The notes under the pieces were generated by a model. That model saw nothing but the letters and a program-made list of their open reading frames with translations. It did no database searches and was not told where the DNA came from. From Sphingobacteriales bacterium (GTDB lineage Bacteria; Bacteroidota; Bacteroidia; Chitinophagales; Chitinophagaceae), in NCBI GenBank assembly GCA_016219985.1, contig JACRJO010000032.1, forward strand, positions 248,001 through 312,000: 64,000 bases of DNA. Reading direction: 5' to 3'. Of this stretch, positions 42,980-51,196 are shown piece after piece. Numbering within the stretch: the stretch's first letter is position 1; each line of letters begins with the position of its first letter. A program made the position numbers and the translations under genes.

Positions 42980-45034
42980 ATGTTCACCAAGTACCAACGC
43001 ATGAACTTTTTCTATAAACCATACCTTTCCCTTTTTATTACATTCCTGTTTTTTACAGTTTCCGGGGAGGCCCAGGTCTGTACCAACCTGGGACAAACAC
43101 CATCCACGGCCTTCCCGGTTTGCGGCACTTCTGTTTTCAGGCAGGATATCGTGCCCCTCTGCCACACAAACCCTGTTTTTGTGCCGGGTTGTTCCGATCA
43201 GCCCAACAGCGCTGCTTATGAAAACAGGAATCCCTATTTCTACCGGTTTACCTGTTTTACGGCAGGTACGCTTGGATTCACGATCACACCGCTTGTTGCC
43301 AATGAAGATTATGACTGGCAACTGTATGATATTACCGGTAAAAACCCGGATGATATCTTCACCGATAACAGTACCATCGTAACCGGTAACTGGGCCGGCA
43401 CCTATGCCCCGACCGGCGCTTCCGCCACCGGTGTCTCAGGCATACAATGCGCCTCCACGCCCTCTGACAATGCCCCCACTTTTGCCAAAATGCCCAATTT
43501 AATACAGGGGCATGAATATATTTTAATGGTCAGCCATTTTACCGATACACAGAGCGGCTACAACCTTTCATTTTCAGGCGGCACCGCCGTTATCACCGAT
43601 CCCACCGAACCGCATTTGTTAAGCGCTAAGGCTGATTGTGACGGGACAAAGATCACGCTTAAGCTGAATAAGAAAGTACGGTGCAACAGTTTTACAACCG
43701 CCGGTACAGAATTCAGCCTCCTGCCCGCCGTTAGCACGGTCATTGCCGCCGTGCCCGATTCCTGTGGTTTCGCATTTGATTTTGATGAAATCACCCTGAC
43801 ACTCTCCGCGCCCCTGACCAATAATAATTACCAGCTGATCATCAATAACGGGACAGACGGGAACACCCTTCTCGACAATTGCGCCCGGGCCATTCCGCAA
43901 AATGAACAGGTCCCCTTTACCTATGCGATCCCCCAGCCCATCTTTGCCGACAGTGTTGGCAGGGCCGGTTGTTCCACGGATACGGTGAAAGTCTATTTCC
44001 CGAAAAAAATCGCCTGCAATACGATCAGTCCCGACGGAAGCGATTTTTCCATTACCGGCCCGGCCCCGCTGACAGTAGCCACCGCCTACGGCCATTGCGT
44101 CAACGGGCAGTCGGAATATGCGATTGTGAAATTCACCACCCCGGTTTATGTGGGCGGTACGTACCAGCTCACTTTAAAAGCGGGTAATGACGGAACCGTG
44201 CTCGTGGATGAATGCGGGCAGGAAATGCCGGCCCATACACGTTCCTTTACCGCTGCGGATACGGTAAATGCCGGTTTTACTTACACCACTTCTTTGGGCT
44301 GCCGGGAGAATACCTACTTGTTTTCGCACAACGGGGCGCACCAGGTGAATAGCTGGAACTGGACCTTTAATGGTACCGCGGTGAATACACAAACGCACTC
44401 CATTATTTTTCCGGCCACCAGTAACAATAGTATTCAGCTGATCGTAAGCAACGGGGTGTGTAAAGACACGGCAAACACGCAAATTGACCTCAACAATGAA
44501 GTAAAGGCATCTTTCAATATGCCGGATATAATCTGTCCCGAAGACCCCCTCGTTGTAGAAAACACCAGCAGCGGGCAGGTGACTTCCTGGCTTTGGAAAT
44601 ACGATGTGGCCGGCAGCAGCACGGAAAAAGATCCCCCCCCCTTCCTGTTCCCCCAACTGAACCATGAAGCCTATTATACCGTGAAATTGCTGGCGTATAA
44701 CAGCACATTGGGCTGCATAGACAGTGCCCGCAAAACACTGACCGTAATTGATTTTTGCCTTATCGATGTGCCCACGGCCTTTACCCCCAATAACGACGGG
44801 CTGAATGATTTTTTCCAGCCGCACAGCGCCTTCAAAGCAGACAACTATCAGTTCAAAGTGTACAATCGCTGGGGGCAACTGGTATTCCAGTCGAATAACT
44901 GGCAGGAGAAATGGGATGGCAAGGTCAATGGTTTATTGCAAAATACCGGTGTCTATGTCTGGATGCTCAGCTATACCCACCGGGATACGGGAAAAGAGGT
45001 TTTCCGCAAGGGAACCGTGACCCTGATCCGGTAG
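42980..45034 (+). CDS. Type B T9SS cargo protein with PKD-like domains
   Basis: The 684-residue secreted protein has a signal peptide followed by Cys-rich beta domains, two PKD-like repeats (about 430-590, with WNWTFNG and WLWKYDVAG) and a C-terminal gliding-motility-associated (CHU_C, type B) T9SS sorting domain: PTAFTPNNDGLND, VYNRWGQLVF and the end KGTVTLIR. It is exported by the T9SS and anchored or released at the surface; it probably has an adhesive role. Two starts are possible, ATG 42980 and ATG 43001; the second gives a shorter, typical signal peptide. The guaB gene follows after 44 bases with its own promoter. Confidence 0.88.
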   Translation: MFTKYQRMNFFYKPYLSLFITFLFFTVSGEAQVCTNLGQTPSTAFPVCGTSVFRQDIVPLCHTNPVFVPGCSDQPNSAAYENRNPYFYRFTCFTAGTLGFTITPLVANEDYDWQLYDITGKNPDDIFTDNSTIVTGNWAGTYAPTGASATGVSGIQCASTPSDNAPTFAKMPNLIQGHEYILMVSHFTDTQSGYNLSFSGGTAVITDPTEPHLLSAKADCDGTKITLKLNKKVRCNSFTTAGTEFSLLPAVSTVIAAVPDSCGFAFDFDEITLTLSAPLTNNNYQLIINNGTDGNTLLDNCARAIPQNEQVPFTYAIPQPIFADSVGRAGCSTDTVKVYFPKKIACNTISPDGSDFSITGPAPLTVATAYGHCVNGQSEYAIVKFTTPVYVGGTYQLTLKAGNDGTVLVDECGQEMPAHTRSFTAADTVNAGFTYTTSLGCRENTYLFSHNGAHQVNSWNWTFNGTAVNTQTHSIIFPATSNNSIQLIVSNGVCKDTANTQIDLNNEVKASFNMPDIICPEDPLVVENTSSGQVTSWLWKYDVAGSSTEKDPPPFLFPQLNHEAYYTVKLLAYNSTLGCIDSARKTLTVIDFCLIDVPTAFTPNNDGLNDFFQPHSAFKADNYQFKVYNRWGQLVFQSNNWQEKWDGKVNGLLQNTGVYVWMLSYTHRDTGKEVFRKGTVTLIR

Positions 45035-45067
45035 AATTTTCATTTGGGGGATATTTGCCGCTTGCGC

Positions 45068-45075
45068 TATCTTTG
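45068..45075 (+). promoter_or_regulatory. -7 promoter box 3 bases before guaB
   Basis: TATCTTTG, an exact match, followed by CAC and ATG. It decides the start codon at 45079 and implies a leaderless mRNA. Confidence 0.7.
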
Positions 45076-45078
45076 CAC

Positions 45079-46572
45079 ATGGCAACAAGAAAATCCCCCT
45101 CCCAACCCAATTACGCAAAATTTTTTGGTGAAGGCCTGACCTTCGATGACGTCCTGCTGATGCCCGGCTACAGCCAAGTATTGCCCCGGGACGTGGAGAT
45201 CAAAAGCCGCCTGACCAAAAATATCATCCTCCATGTGCCCCTGCTCTCCGCCGCCATGGATACGGTAACCGAAGCAGCCCTGGCCACGGCCCTGGCCCGC
45301 GAAGGCGGACTCGGGATCCTGCATAAGAATATGCCCATCGACAAACAGGCGGAACAGGTACGCAAAGTAAAAAGAAGCGAAAGCGGGCTGATCATTGATC
45401 CCGTAACCCTGCATGCCGACGCCACGATCGGGGATGCATTAAGACTGATGCGGGAAAACAAGATCGGGGGAATTCCCATCATTGATAAAAATGGCAAACT
45501 GGTCGGCATCCTCACCAATCGCGACCTGCGGTTTGAAGATGATCCCCGCCGGAAAGTGAGCGAGGTAATGACCAAAGAAAATTTATATACCGCACCCGAA
45601 GGGACCGACCTGAAAAAAGCAGAGCAATTATTCAAGCTGACCAAGGTGGAAAAACTGCCCATCATCAATAAACAGGGCAAACTCACCGGCCTCTTTACCT
45701 ATAGCGATATTTTAAAACTCAAGAGCCATCCCAATGCGGTGAAAGATGCATTCGGCAGACTGGTCGTTGGCGCGGGAGTCGGCATCACCAAGGACCTGCT
45801 GGACCGCGTGGCCGCCCTGCAGGCAGTCGGTGCGGATGTAATTGCCCTGGACAGCGCCCATGGTCACAGCAAGGGGGTGATCGATGCATTGAAAAATGTA
45901 AAAAAGAATTTCAAAGGCATGAATGTTATCGCGGGAAATGTGGGTACTGCCGCCGGCGCAAAAGCCCTGGCCGAAGCCGGTGCCGATGCTGTAAAAGTGG
46001 GAATCGGGCCGGGATCCATTTGTACCACCCGCATTGTGGCCGGTGCCGGTGTACCACAACTAACTGCCATCATGCAGGCCGCTTCCGTGTTAAAGCCGAA
46101 AAATATTCCCCTGATCGCTGACGGGGGCATCCGCTATACAGGGGATATGGTAAAAGCCCTGGCGGCCGGCGCCGATTGTGTAATGATGGGGAGCATCTTT
46201 GCCGGCACCGAAGAAAGCCCCGGTGAGACCATCATCTATGAAGGACGAAAATTCAAGGAATACCGCGGTATGGGTTCCCTCGGTGCAATGGCCACCGGCA
46301 GCAGTGACCGTTATTTCCAGGACCCCGAGGAAGATGTGAAGAAATTTGTACCGGAAGGAATTGAAGGCCGGGTGGCTTATAAAGGATTGCTGAAAGAAGT
46401 GGTTTACCAGTACACCGGGGGATTAAGAGCCGGTATGGGTTATTGCGGGGCAAAAAATATTGCCGAACTCCAGGGCGCCACTTTTGTAAAGATCACCAAT
46501 GCGGGCATGCGGGAAAGCCATGCACATGATATCGAGATCACGAAGGAAGCGCCGAATTATAGCAGGAAGTAG
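45079..46572 (+). CDS. guaB: IMP dehydrogenase
   Basis: GuaB oxidises IMP to XMP, the committed step to guanine nucleotides. With the ATG at 45079 the protein has 497 residues, the usual length; an open frame extends 56 codons upstream, but the family start ([22 protein letters not shown]) and the promoter box support this ATG. Two CBS domains insert at about 100-220. The catalytic loop [13 protein letters not shown] has Cys315. The GMGSLGAM and [11 protein letters not shown] segments at the end are typical. The TAG stop begins a short heptamer array. Confidence 0.97.
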   Translation: MATRKSPSQPNYAKFFGEGLTFDDVLLMPGYSQVLPRDVEIKSRLTKNIILHVPLLSAAMDTVTEAALATALAREGGLGILHKNMPIDKQAEQVRKVKRSESGLIIDPVTLHADATIGDALRLMRENKIGGIPIIDKNGKLVGILTNRDLRFEDDPRRKVSEVMTKENLYTAPEGTDLKKAEQLFKLTKVEKLPIINKQGKLTGLFTYSDILKLKSHPNAVKDAFGRLVVGAGVGITKDLLDRVAALQAVGADVIALDSAHGHSKGVIDALKNVKKNFKGMNVIAGNVGTAAGAKALAEAGADAVKVGIGPGSICTTRIVAGAGVPQLTAIMQAASVLKPKNIPLIADGGIRYTGDMVKALAAGADCVMMGSIFAGTEESPGETIIYEGRKFKEYRGMGSLGAMATGSSDRYFQDPEEDVKKFVPEGIEGRVAYKGLLKEVVYQYTGGLRAGMGYCGAKNIAELQGATFVKITNAGMRESHAHDIEITKEAPNYSRK

Positions 46573-46617
46573 TTTGTAGTCTGTAACCTGCCTGCCGGAC
46601 AGGCAGGTTTGTAGTCC
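46569..46617 (+). repeat. Heptamer array with embedded 21-bp palindrome at the guaB stop
   Basis: The units GTAGTTT and GTAGTCT include the guaB TAG stop. They are interrupted in phase by a 21-bp palindrome at 46587-46607 (arms CCTGCCTG and CAGGCAGG, 5-base loop) and resume as GTAGTCC. Confidence 0.75.
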
Positions 46618-46730
46618 CTGCTAAGTGAGTTTGATTTTATCCGTGTAATTCCCGCCTGCTCGTCTCGCAGCGAACGGACTATCAGACTTGCGTGATCAAA
46701 AAATCGGTTAGACAGAAAATTTCCCCTTTT

Positions 46731-46751
46731 CCTGCCTACTCGGCAGGCAGG
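46731..46751. repeat. 21-bp GC-rich palindrome
   Basis: The arms CCTGCCT and AGGCAGG enclose 7 bases. Same family as 46587-46607 and 47759-47779. Confidence 0.65.
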
Positions 46752-46826
46752 CGTGTGGTTCGTGTCGATTTGTGGCAAAAAAAAATTGGCCAGGAGTAAT
46801 ATCAACCCCTGGTAATCCGGGCAATA

Positions 46827-46867
46827 AAGAAAGGGGCCGCCTCATTTACAGAGGCGGCCTCTTCTTT
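46827..46867. terminator. Bidirectional terminator between guaB and the SIMPL gene
   Basis: The core stem GGCCGCCTC (46835-46843) pairs with 46851-46859, extended by AAGG/CCTCTT pairs, with pyrimidine-rich tails on both strands. Confidence 0.8.
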
Positions 46868-46880
46868 ATGGTTACTGCAT

Positions 46881-47612
46881 TTATTTGACTGCGTAATCAA
46901 TTTTTATGGTGATGGATGCGGTTTTGTTTTTGGAGCTGGTATTGAATGCTCCCCCATAACTGTAATCCTCATCACTGTTTTGCCCGGTGATCTGGAACAC
47001 CCCCATATTCGCTTTCCGGATAGCGCCCAGGCTGCTGCCTGAATTCTTAGCAATGGTCTCCGCCCGTTGCTTGGCATCGGCACTAGCTTTGGCCAGCAGG
47101 TCGATCTTCAGTTCGGACAATTTTGTATAGTAATAGGACGGCGATGAAGAGTTGAATTCAATCCCGCTCTCGATCAGTTCGGTCACTTCCCGGGATATCT
47201 TCTCCACTTTCTCAATGTCTTTTGAATCCACTGTCACATTCTGTTTCAGGTTATAGCCGGTGAAGTCGTTGCCGGTGATCCGCCCGTTCTCATCATAACG
47301 GGTGGAAAACTCCTTGTCGATGGAGATTGCTGAAAAAACCATCTCTGTCGTCGTCACTCCCTTTCCCTGGAGGTATTTCCGGATCCTGCTCTCATCTTCC
47401 TTTAATTGGGCATAAGCCGACTTGAGGTCCATGGTTTTCCGGCTGTAATTACCGGTCCAGACGATCTGGTCGCTGACAAAATTGGTTTCGGCCAGGCCGG
47501 TCACGCTGATGGTTTCCGTGGCTTTGTACTTGTACTTGTAGGCATTGCCAAGCAATAAAACACCGGTCACGATGGCCAGGGCAATGATGACGGGAGTGAT
47601 GTAATTCTTCAT
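46881..47612 (-). CDS. SIMPL (DUF541) domain protein, membrane-anchored or periplasmic
   Basis: The 243-residue protein has one N-terminal hydrophobic segment (YITPVIIALAIVTGVLLLGNAY), a membrane anchor or signal, followed by a SIMPL domain (TISVTGLAE, then GYNLKQNVTV and KASADAKQRAETIAKNSG). Bacterial SIMPL proteins such as BP26 form ring-like periplasmic oligomers of unclear function. A double-Thr/Ser-rich segment (SSSPSYYYTKLSEL) lies in the middle. It is convergent with guaB. Confidence 0.9.
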   Translation of the reverse strand: MKNYITPVIIALAIVTGVLLLGNAYKYKYKATETISVTGLAETNFVSDQIVWTGNYSRKTMDLKSAYAQLKEDESRIRKYLQGKGVTTTEMVFSAISIDKEFSTRYDENGRITGNDFTGYNLKQNVTVDSKDIEKVEKISREVTELIESGIEFNSSSPSYYYTKLSELKIDLLAKASADAKQRAETIAKNSGSSLGAIRKANMGVFQITGQNSDEDYSYGGAFNTSSKNKTASITIKIDYAVK

Positions 47613-47735
47613 AATTTCAAAAGTGAATGGTAAAAGGTTAAATGGATAATTCCATATAAAATTATAAAGTACATCTTATATTTTTCGTTAATTCTATGCA
47701 ACTGATGAAAATCATGTTTGTCAGTTGTCAGCACG

Positions 47736-47800
47736 AACTGCAGACTACAGACTACAAACCTGCCTGTCCGGCAGGCAGGCTACTAACTACTAACTACTCC
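47736..47800 (-). repeat. Heptamer array with embedded 21-bp palindrome at the tonB stop
   Basis: The units AACTGCA and GACTACA (twice), then a palindrome at 47759-47779, then CTACTAA (twice) and CTACTCC. On the coding (minus) strand it reads TAGTTAG; the first TAG (47794-47796) is the stop codon of tonB. Confidence 0.8.
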
Positions 47801-48612
47801 CCCGAGTCTACTACAAACGTAACCAATTGCTTCTTATACGCTTTCACCGGGCGGCCATTAAAGATGGCTGGCTCCCACCTGGCTGATTTACGGATCACCC
47901 GCATCGCCTCTTCTTCCATCCCGTACCCATGATTGGTCATGGCCACTATATCGCTGACATGTCCCTCCAGGTCCACCACAAACTTTACCAGCACGGGATA
48001 ACGGCCGGGAGGCGCTTCATTGTTGACGGGCACTTCCGCCACCAGGTTTCTTTCCAGGAACAGTTTCCAGTTGCCCGTGAATTTGGCATCCAGGTCTACC
48101 GTAACGAGGGGAGCTTCCGGTTCCTGGGTATGTTTCACATCCAGGATCCCTTTATTTCCGTCCGCCTCCTTAAGTTTTTCAGTTCCGTCATCCGGGTCTC
48201 CCTCCCTCTTCACCACATCGATCTGTGCGCTGTCCAGGTCAGCCATTGCCGGGGGAGGGGTGATTACTTTATCATCTTCTAAAATCCGGGGAGCTGTAAA
48301 AATTTCTGTTTTTACCGGGGTCTCAACCGGTTTTCTTTCGGGTTCCGGCAAAGGCTCCTGCACTTTTTTTTCTTCGATTTCAGTCAGCCGAACCCCGTCT
48401 TTATTGTTGTCGCTGTCAATATGGTTCCTCCTGGCCGAATTAGCCATCACCGTACCTCCTATGCCAATAAGGGCAATCAGCCCGGTAATCAGTAATGCGT
48501 TACGGATACGTTTGGAATAATTCCGGCGCAGTTCATAAGCGCCATAATCTTTGTTACGCCCGTCAAAGATGATATCAATCAGCGCTGACTGCAGAATGTG
48601 GTTGGTTTGCAT
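47794..48612 (-). CDS. tonB: Energy transducer TonB
   Basis: TonB spans the periplasm and passes the energy of the proton gradient (with ExbBD) to TonB-dependent receptors such as SusC. The 272-residue protein has a cytoplasmic N-terminus (DGRNKDYGAYELRRNYSKRI, typical of Bacteroidota TonB), one membrane segment (about 38-57), a Pro/Glu/Lys-rich linker, and a C-terminal TonB domain (about 180-272) with PGRYPVLVKFVVDLEGHVSDI and SARWEPAIFNGRPVKAY. The stop lies in a heptamer array. Confidence 0.93.
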   Translation of the reverse strand: MQTNHILQSALIDIIFDGRNKDYGAYELRRNYSKRIRNALLITGLIALIGIGGTVMANSARRNHIDSDNNKDGVRLTEIEEKKVQEPLPEPERKPVETPVKTEIFTAPRILEDDKVITPPPAMADLDSAQIDVVKREGDPDDGTEKLKEADGNKGILDVKHTQEPEAPLVTVDLDAKFTGNWKLFLERNLVAEVPVNNEAPPGRYPVLVKFVVDLEGHVSDIVAMTNHGYGMEEEAMRVIRKSARWEPAIFNGRPVKAYKKQLVTFVVDSGE

Positions 48613-48712
48613 GGTTTACAGTTTTCAAAAAAGATGATCCGGAAACCTGATTCCATAAAAACCCCGGCCAACCCTGCTCTTTTTTATCCTTCCGGCTGTG
48701 TAATTTTTTTTT

Positions 48713-50383
48713 ATGGAAATGATTCCTGTTGGCATCACCGCCAACAACTTCTATTTTTACGAAAAGAAATCCTTGAAACGATATACCCATCTCCTGGTCG
48801 CATTCACCGGCGGGCTCCTGCTCTGGGCCGCCTGGCCGGTTTCACCCCTGAACCTTTTAGTGTTCGTGGCTTTTGTACCCCTGCTCTGGCTGGAAGCAAA
48901 AGTGGAAAGCCGGAAAAAATTCTTTGGCCTCACTTATATCACCATGTTTACCTGGAATGTGGCCACTACCTGGTGGATCTGGAACGCATCTGCCCCCGGA
49001 GCAGTGGCTGCTTTCCTGGCCAACAGCCTGCTGATGTGTTTCCCCTGGCTGGGTTATAAGATCGCGAAGAAATGGCTGGGACCTGCCGGCGGATTTATCG
49101 CACTGTCAGCCTTCTGGATGTGTTTTGAATATATCCACCTGCAGGATTGGGGGCTCAGCTGGCCCTGGCTGACCCTGGGCAATGCTTTTGCCACGCACCC
49201 GGAGTGGATACAGTGGTATGAATATACCGGCACCAGCGGCGGAACCCTGTGGGTGCTGATCGTCAATATTTCCCTTTTTCTTTACCTGGAAAAAAATATA
49301 AATAATCCGGCGGGCCGCAATTACCGGGTCCTGGTCGCAGCGGTTGCCGCGCTGTTCATCCCGGTATCATTCTCCTTCTTCATGGGAGAAAATAATAAAA
49401 AAGCAGCCACGTCTCCCAATATAGTCATTGTACAGCCCAATATTGATCCCTATGAAAAAGTATCCGACCAGGCCGGTTCATTTGAGGCTCAATTGCAAAA
49501 GCTGATCAGTATCAGCGAATCAAAATTAAATGACCAAACGGCATTGCTGGTCTGGCCCGAAACCGCGCTCTACATGGGCAGTGGTATTGATGAAGAAAAT
49601 ATGAGGGATAACTTTTTCCTGAACCCGCTCCGGGATTTTTTGAAACGGCATCCGAAAATGACCTTGTTTACGGGCATTGAAAGTTACCGGCAACTGGACC
49701 ACCCGACAAAATACAGCAAAGAGTTTTCGGGTAAATTTTTTGAATCCTATAATGGGTCGGCCCTGATTGACAGCAACGGGGCCTATGCCTTTTACCATAA
49801 ATCCATGCTGGTGCCGGGAGTAGAAACCCTGCCCTGGTTCCTTAAATTCATTGACAGCTGGTTTGAAAAATTCGGCGGTACCACGGCCGGGTATGCGAAA
49901 CAGGAGGAACGGAATGTACTGGTGGAAAAAAACGGCTACCGGATCGCCCCCTCCATTTGTTATGAAAGCATCTATGGTGAATTCATGCGTAACTATGTAC
50001 ACAATGGCGCCAACCTCGTTTGCATCATCACCAACGATGGCTGGTGGAAAAAAACACCCGGCCACAAACAGCATATGAACTACGCCCGCTTACGGGCCAT
50101 CGAAACCCGCACCTGGGTGGCCCGCAGTGCCAATACAGGTATCAGCTGTTTTATTGATCCGTACGGTAATGTGATCGATCCGCAGCCCTACAATACAGCC
50201 GCCGCTATCCAATTGCCTGTACCGGTAAACGGAAATATCAAAACTTTTTACACCCGTTACGGGGATATTCTTTCCAAACTCATGACCGGCATCAGTATCC
50301 TCCTCCTGGGATGGGTACTGGGATTGAAAGCCCGCGACCGGTTTTTCAAAAAGAAATTCCCCGCACTATCAATAAAAGAATGA
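48713..50383 (+). CDS. lnt: Apolipoprotein N-acyltransferase
   Basis: Lnt adds the third acyl chain to lipoproteins in the inner membrane. The 556-residue protein has about eight hydrophobic segments at the N-terminus and ends, and a nitrilase-like periplasmic domain with the triad Glu283 (VWPETALY), Lys363 (YHKSMLVPG) and Cys416 (PSICYES). All three catalytic residues are present. The start at 48713 gives a slightly longer N-terminus than usual; a second ATG lies 6 bases later. The alpha/beta hydrolase gene overlaps the stop by four bases. Confidence 0.94.
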   Translation: MEMIPVGITANNFYFYEKKSLKRYTHLLVAFTGGLLLWAAWPVSPLNLLVFVAFVPLLWLEAKVESRKKFFGLTYITMFTWNVATTWWIWNASAPGAVAAFLANSLLMCFPWLGYKIAKKWLGPAGGFIALSAFWMCFEYIHLQDWGLSWPWLTLGNAFATHPEWIQWYEYTGTSGGTLWVLIVNISLFLYLEKNINNPAGRNYRVLVAAVAALFIPVSFSFFMGENNKKAATSPNIVIVQPNIDPYEKVSDQAGSFEAQLQKLISISESKLNDQTALLVWPETALYMGSGIDEENMRDNFFLNPLRDFLKRHPKMTLFTGIESYRQLDHPTKYSKEFSGKFFESYNGSALIDSNGAYAFYHKSMLVPGVETLPWFLKFIDSWFEKFGGTTAGYAKQEERNVLVEKNGYRIAPSICYESIYGEFMRNYVHNGANLVCIITNDGWWKKTPGHKQHMNYARLRAIETRTWVARSANTGISCFIDPYGNVIDPQPYNTAAAIQLPVPVNGNIKTFYTRYGDILSKLMTGISILLLGWVLGLKARDRFFKKKFPALSIKE

Positions 50384-51180
50384 ATAAAACAATCGTCATT
50401 GAAGGGCAAAGAATCCGTTACCGGGTTACCGGTAGCGGCCAACCGGTAATGCTGGTACATGGTTTTGGAGAGGAAGCGGGTGTGTGGGATGAGATCGCTG
50501 ATCACCTGAAAAATACATACAGGCTGGTCATCCCGGATCTGCCCGGTTCGGGTCATTCGGAGCAGATCCCGGATATGAGCATCGAAGGAATGGCAGAAGT
50601 ACTGCATACCATCCTTCATGAGGAGAAGCTGTCCACCTGCGTCCTCATCGGCCATAGCATGGGCGGTTATATTACGCTGGCATTTGCAGAGAAGTACCCC
50701 AACCATTTATCCGGTTTTGCGTTATTTCACTCCACGGCCTATGCGGACAGTGAAGAAAAAAAAGCAGCCCGCCGCAAAGGCATTGAATTTATTAAGGAGC
50801 ACGGCGCTTTCCCCTTCCTGAAAGCCTCCATCCCCAACCTGTTTTCTCCCCTGACCCGGGAAAAAAATGCCGCACTGGTTGAGAAACATATTGCCGGTCT
50901 CACGCATTTTACCCCCGGGGCCCTGGTCGCCTATTACAATGCCATGATCAGCCGGCCAGACCGTTCGGACCTGTTGAAACAATGCGGTATCCCGGTTTTA
51001 TTTATCATCGGGAAGCACGATACGGCCGCTCCCCCGGCCGACAGTTTCCGGCAAAGCGGGCTCCCGGAAATTTCTTATATTCACCAGTTGGAAAAATCCG
51101 GCCATATGGGTATGCTGGAAGAACCGGAGCAATGCACCCGGATACTGGAAGGATTTTTGCGGGATACCCTGATACAATAA
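50380..51180 (+). CDS. Alpha/beta hydrolase
   Basis: The 266-residue cytoplasmic protein has the oxyanion segment VMLVHGFGEEAGVW, the nucleophile elbow GHSMGG with Ser93, the acid in IGKHDTAAPP and the histidine in KSGHMGMLEEPE. The substrate is unknown. The ATG overlaps the lnt stop (ATGA), so the two are translationally coupled; this overlap also decides the start among several possible ones. Confidence 0.9.
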   Translation: MNKTIVIEGQRIRYRVTGSGQPVMLVHGFGEEAGVWDEIADHLKNTYRLVIPDLPGSGHSEQIPDMSIEGMAEVLHTILHEEKLSTCVLIGHSMGGYITLAFAEKYPNHLSGFALFHSTAYADSEEKKAARRKGIEFIKEHGAFPFLKASIPNLFSPLTREKNAALVEKHIAGLTHFTPGALVAYYNAMISRPDRSDLLKQCGIPVLFIIGKHDTAAPPADSFRQSGLPEISYIHQLEKSGHMGMLEEPEQCTRILEGFLRDTLIQ

Positions 51181-51196
51181 CCGACGAAATGCACTC

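Larger units (their letters stand above)
46573..46880. other. Convergent intergenic region between guaB and the SIMPL gene
   Basis: It contains a heptamer array with palindrome, a partial GC-rich element near 46650-46675, a second 21-bp palindrome and a hairpin terminator. I see no gene. Confidence 0.6.

Noticed and set aside
44911..45078. N-terminal extension of guaB by 56 codons
   Set aside because: The extension overlaps the end of the cargo gene in another frame; the family start and the promoter box support the ATG at 45079.
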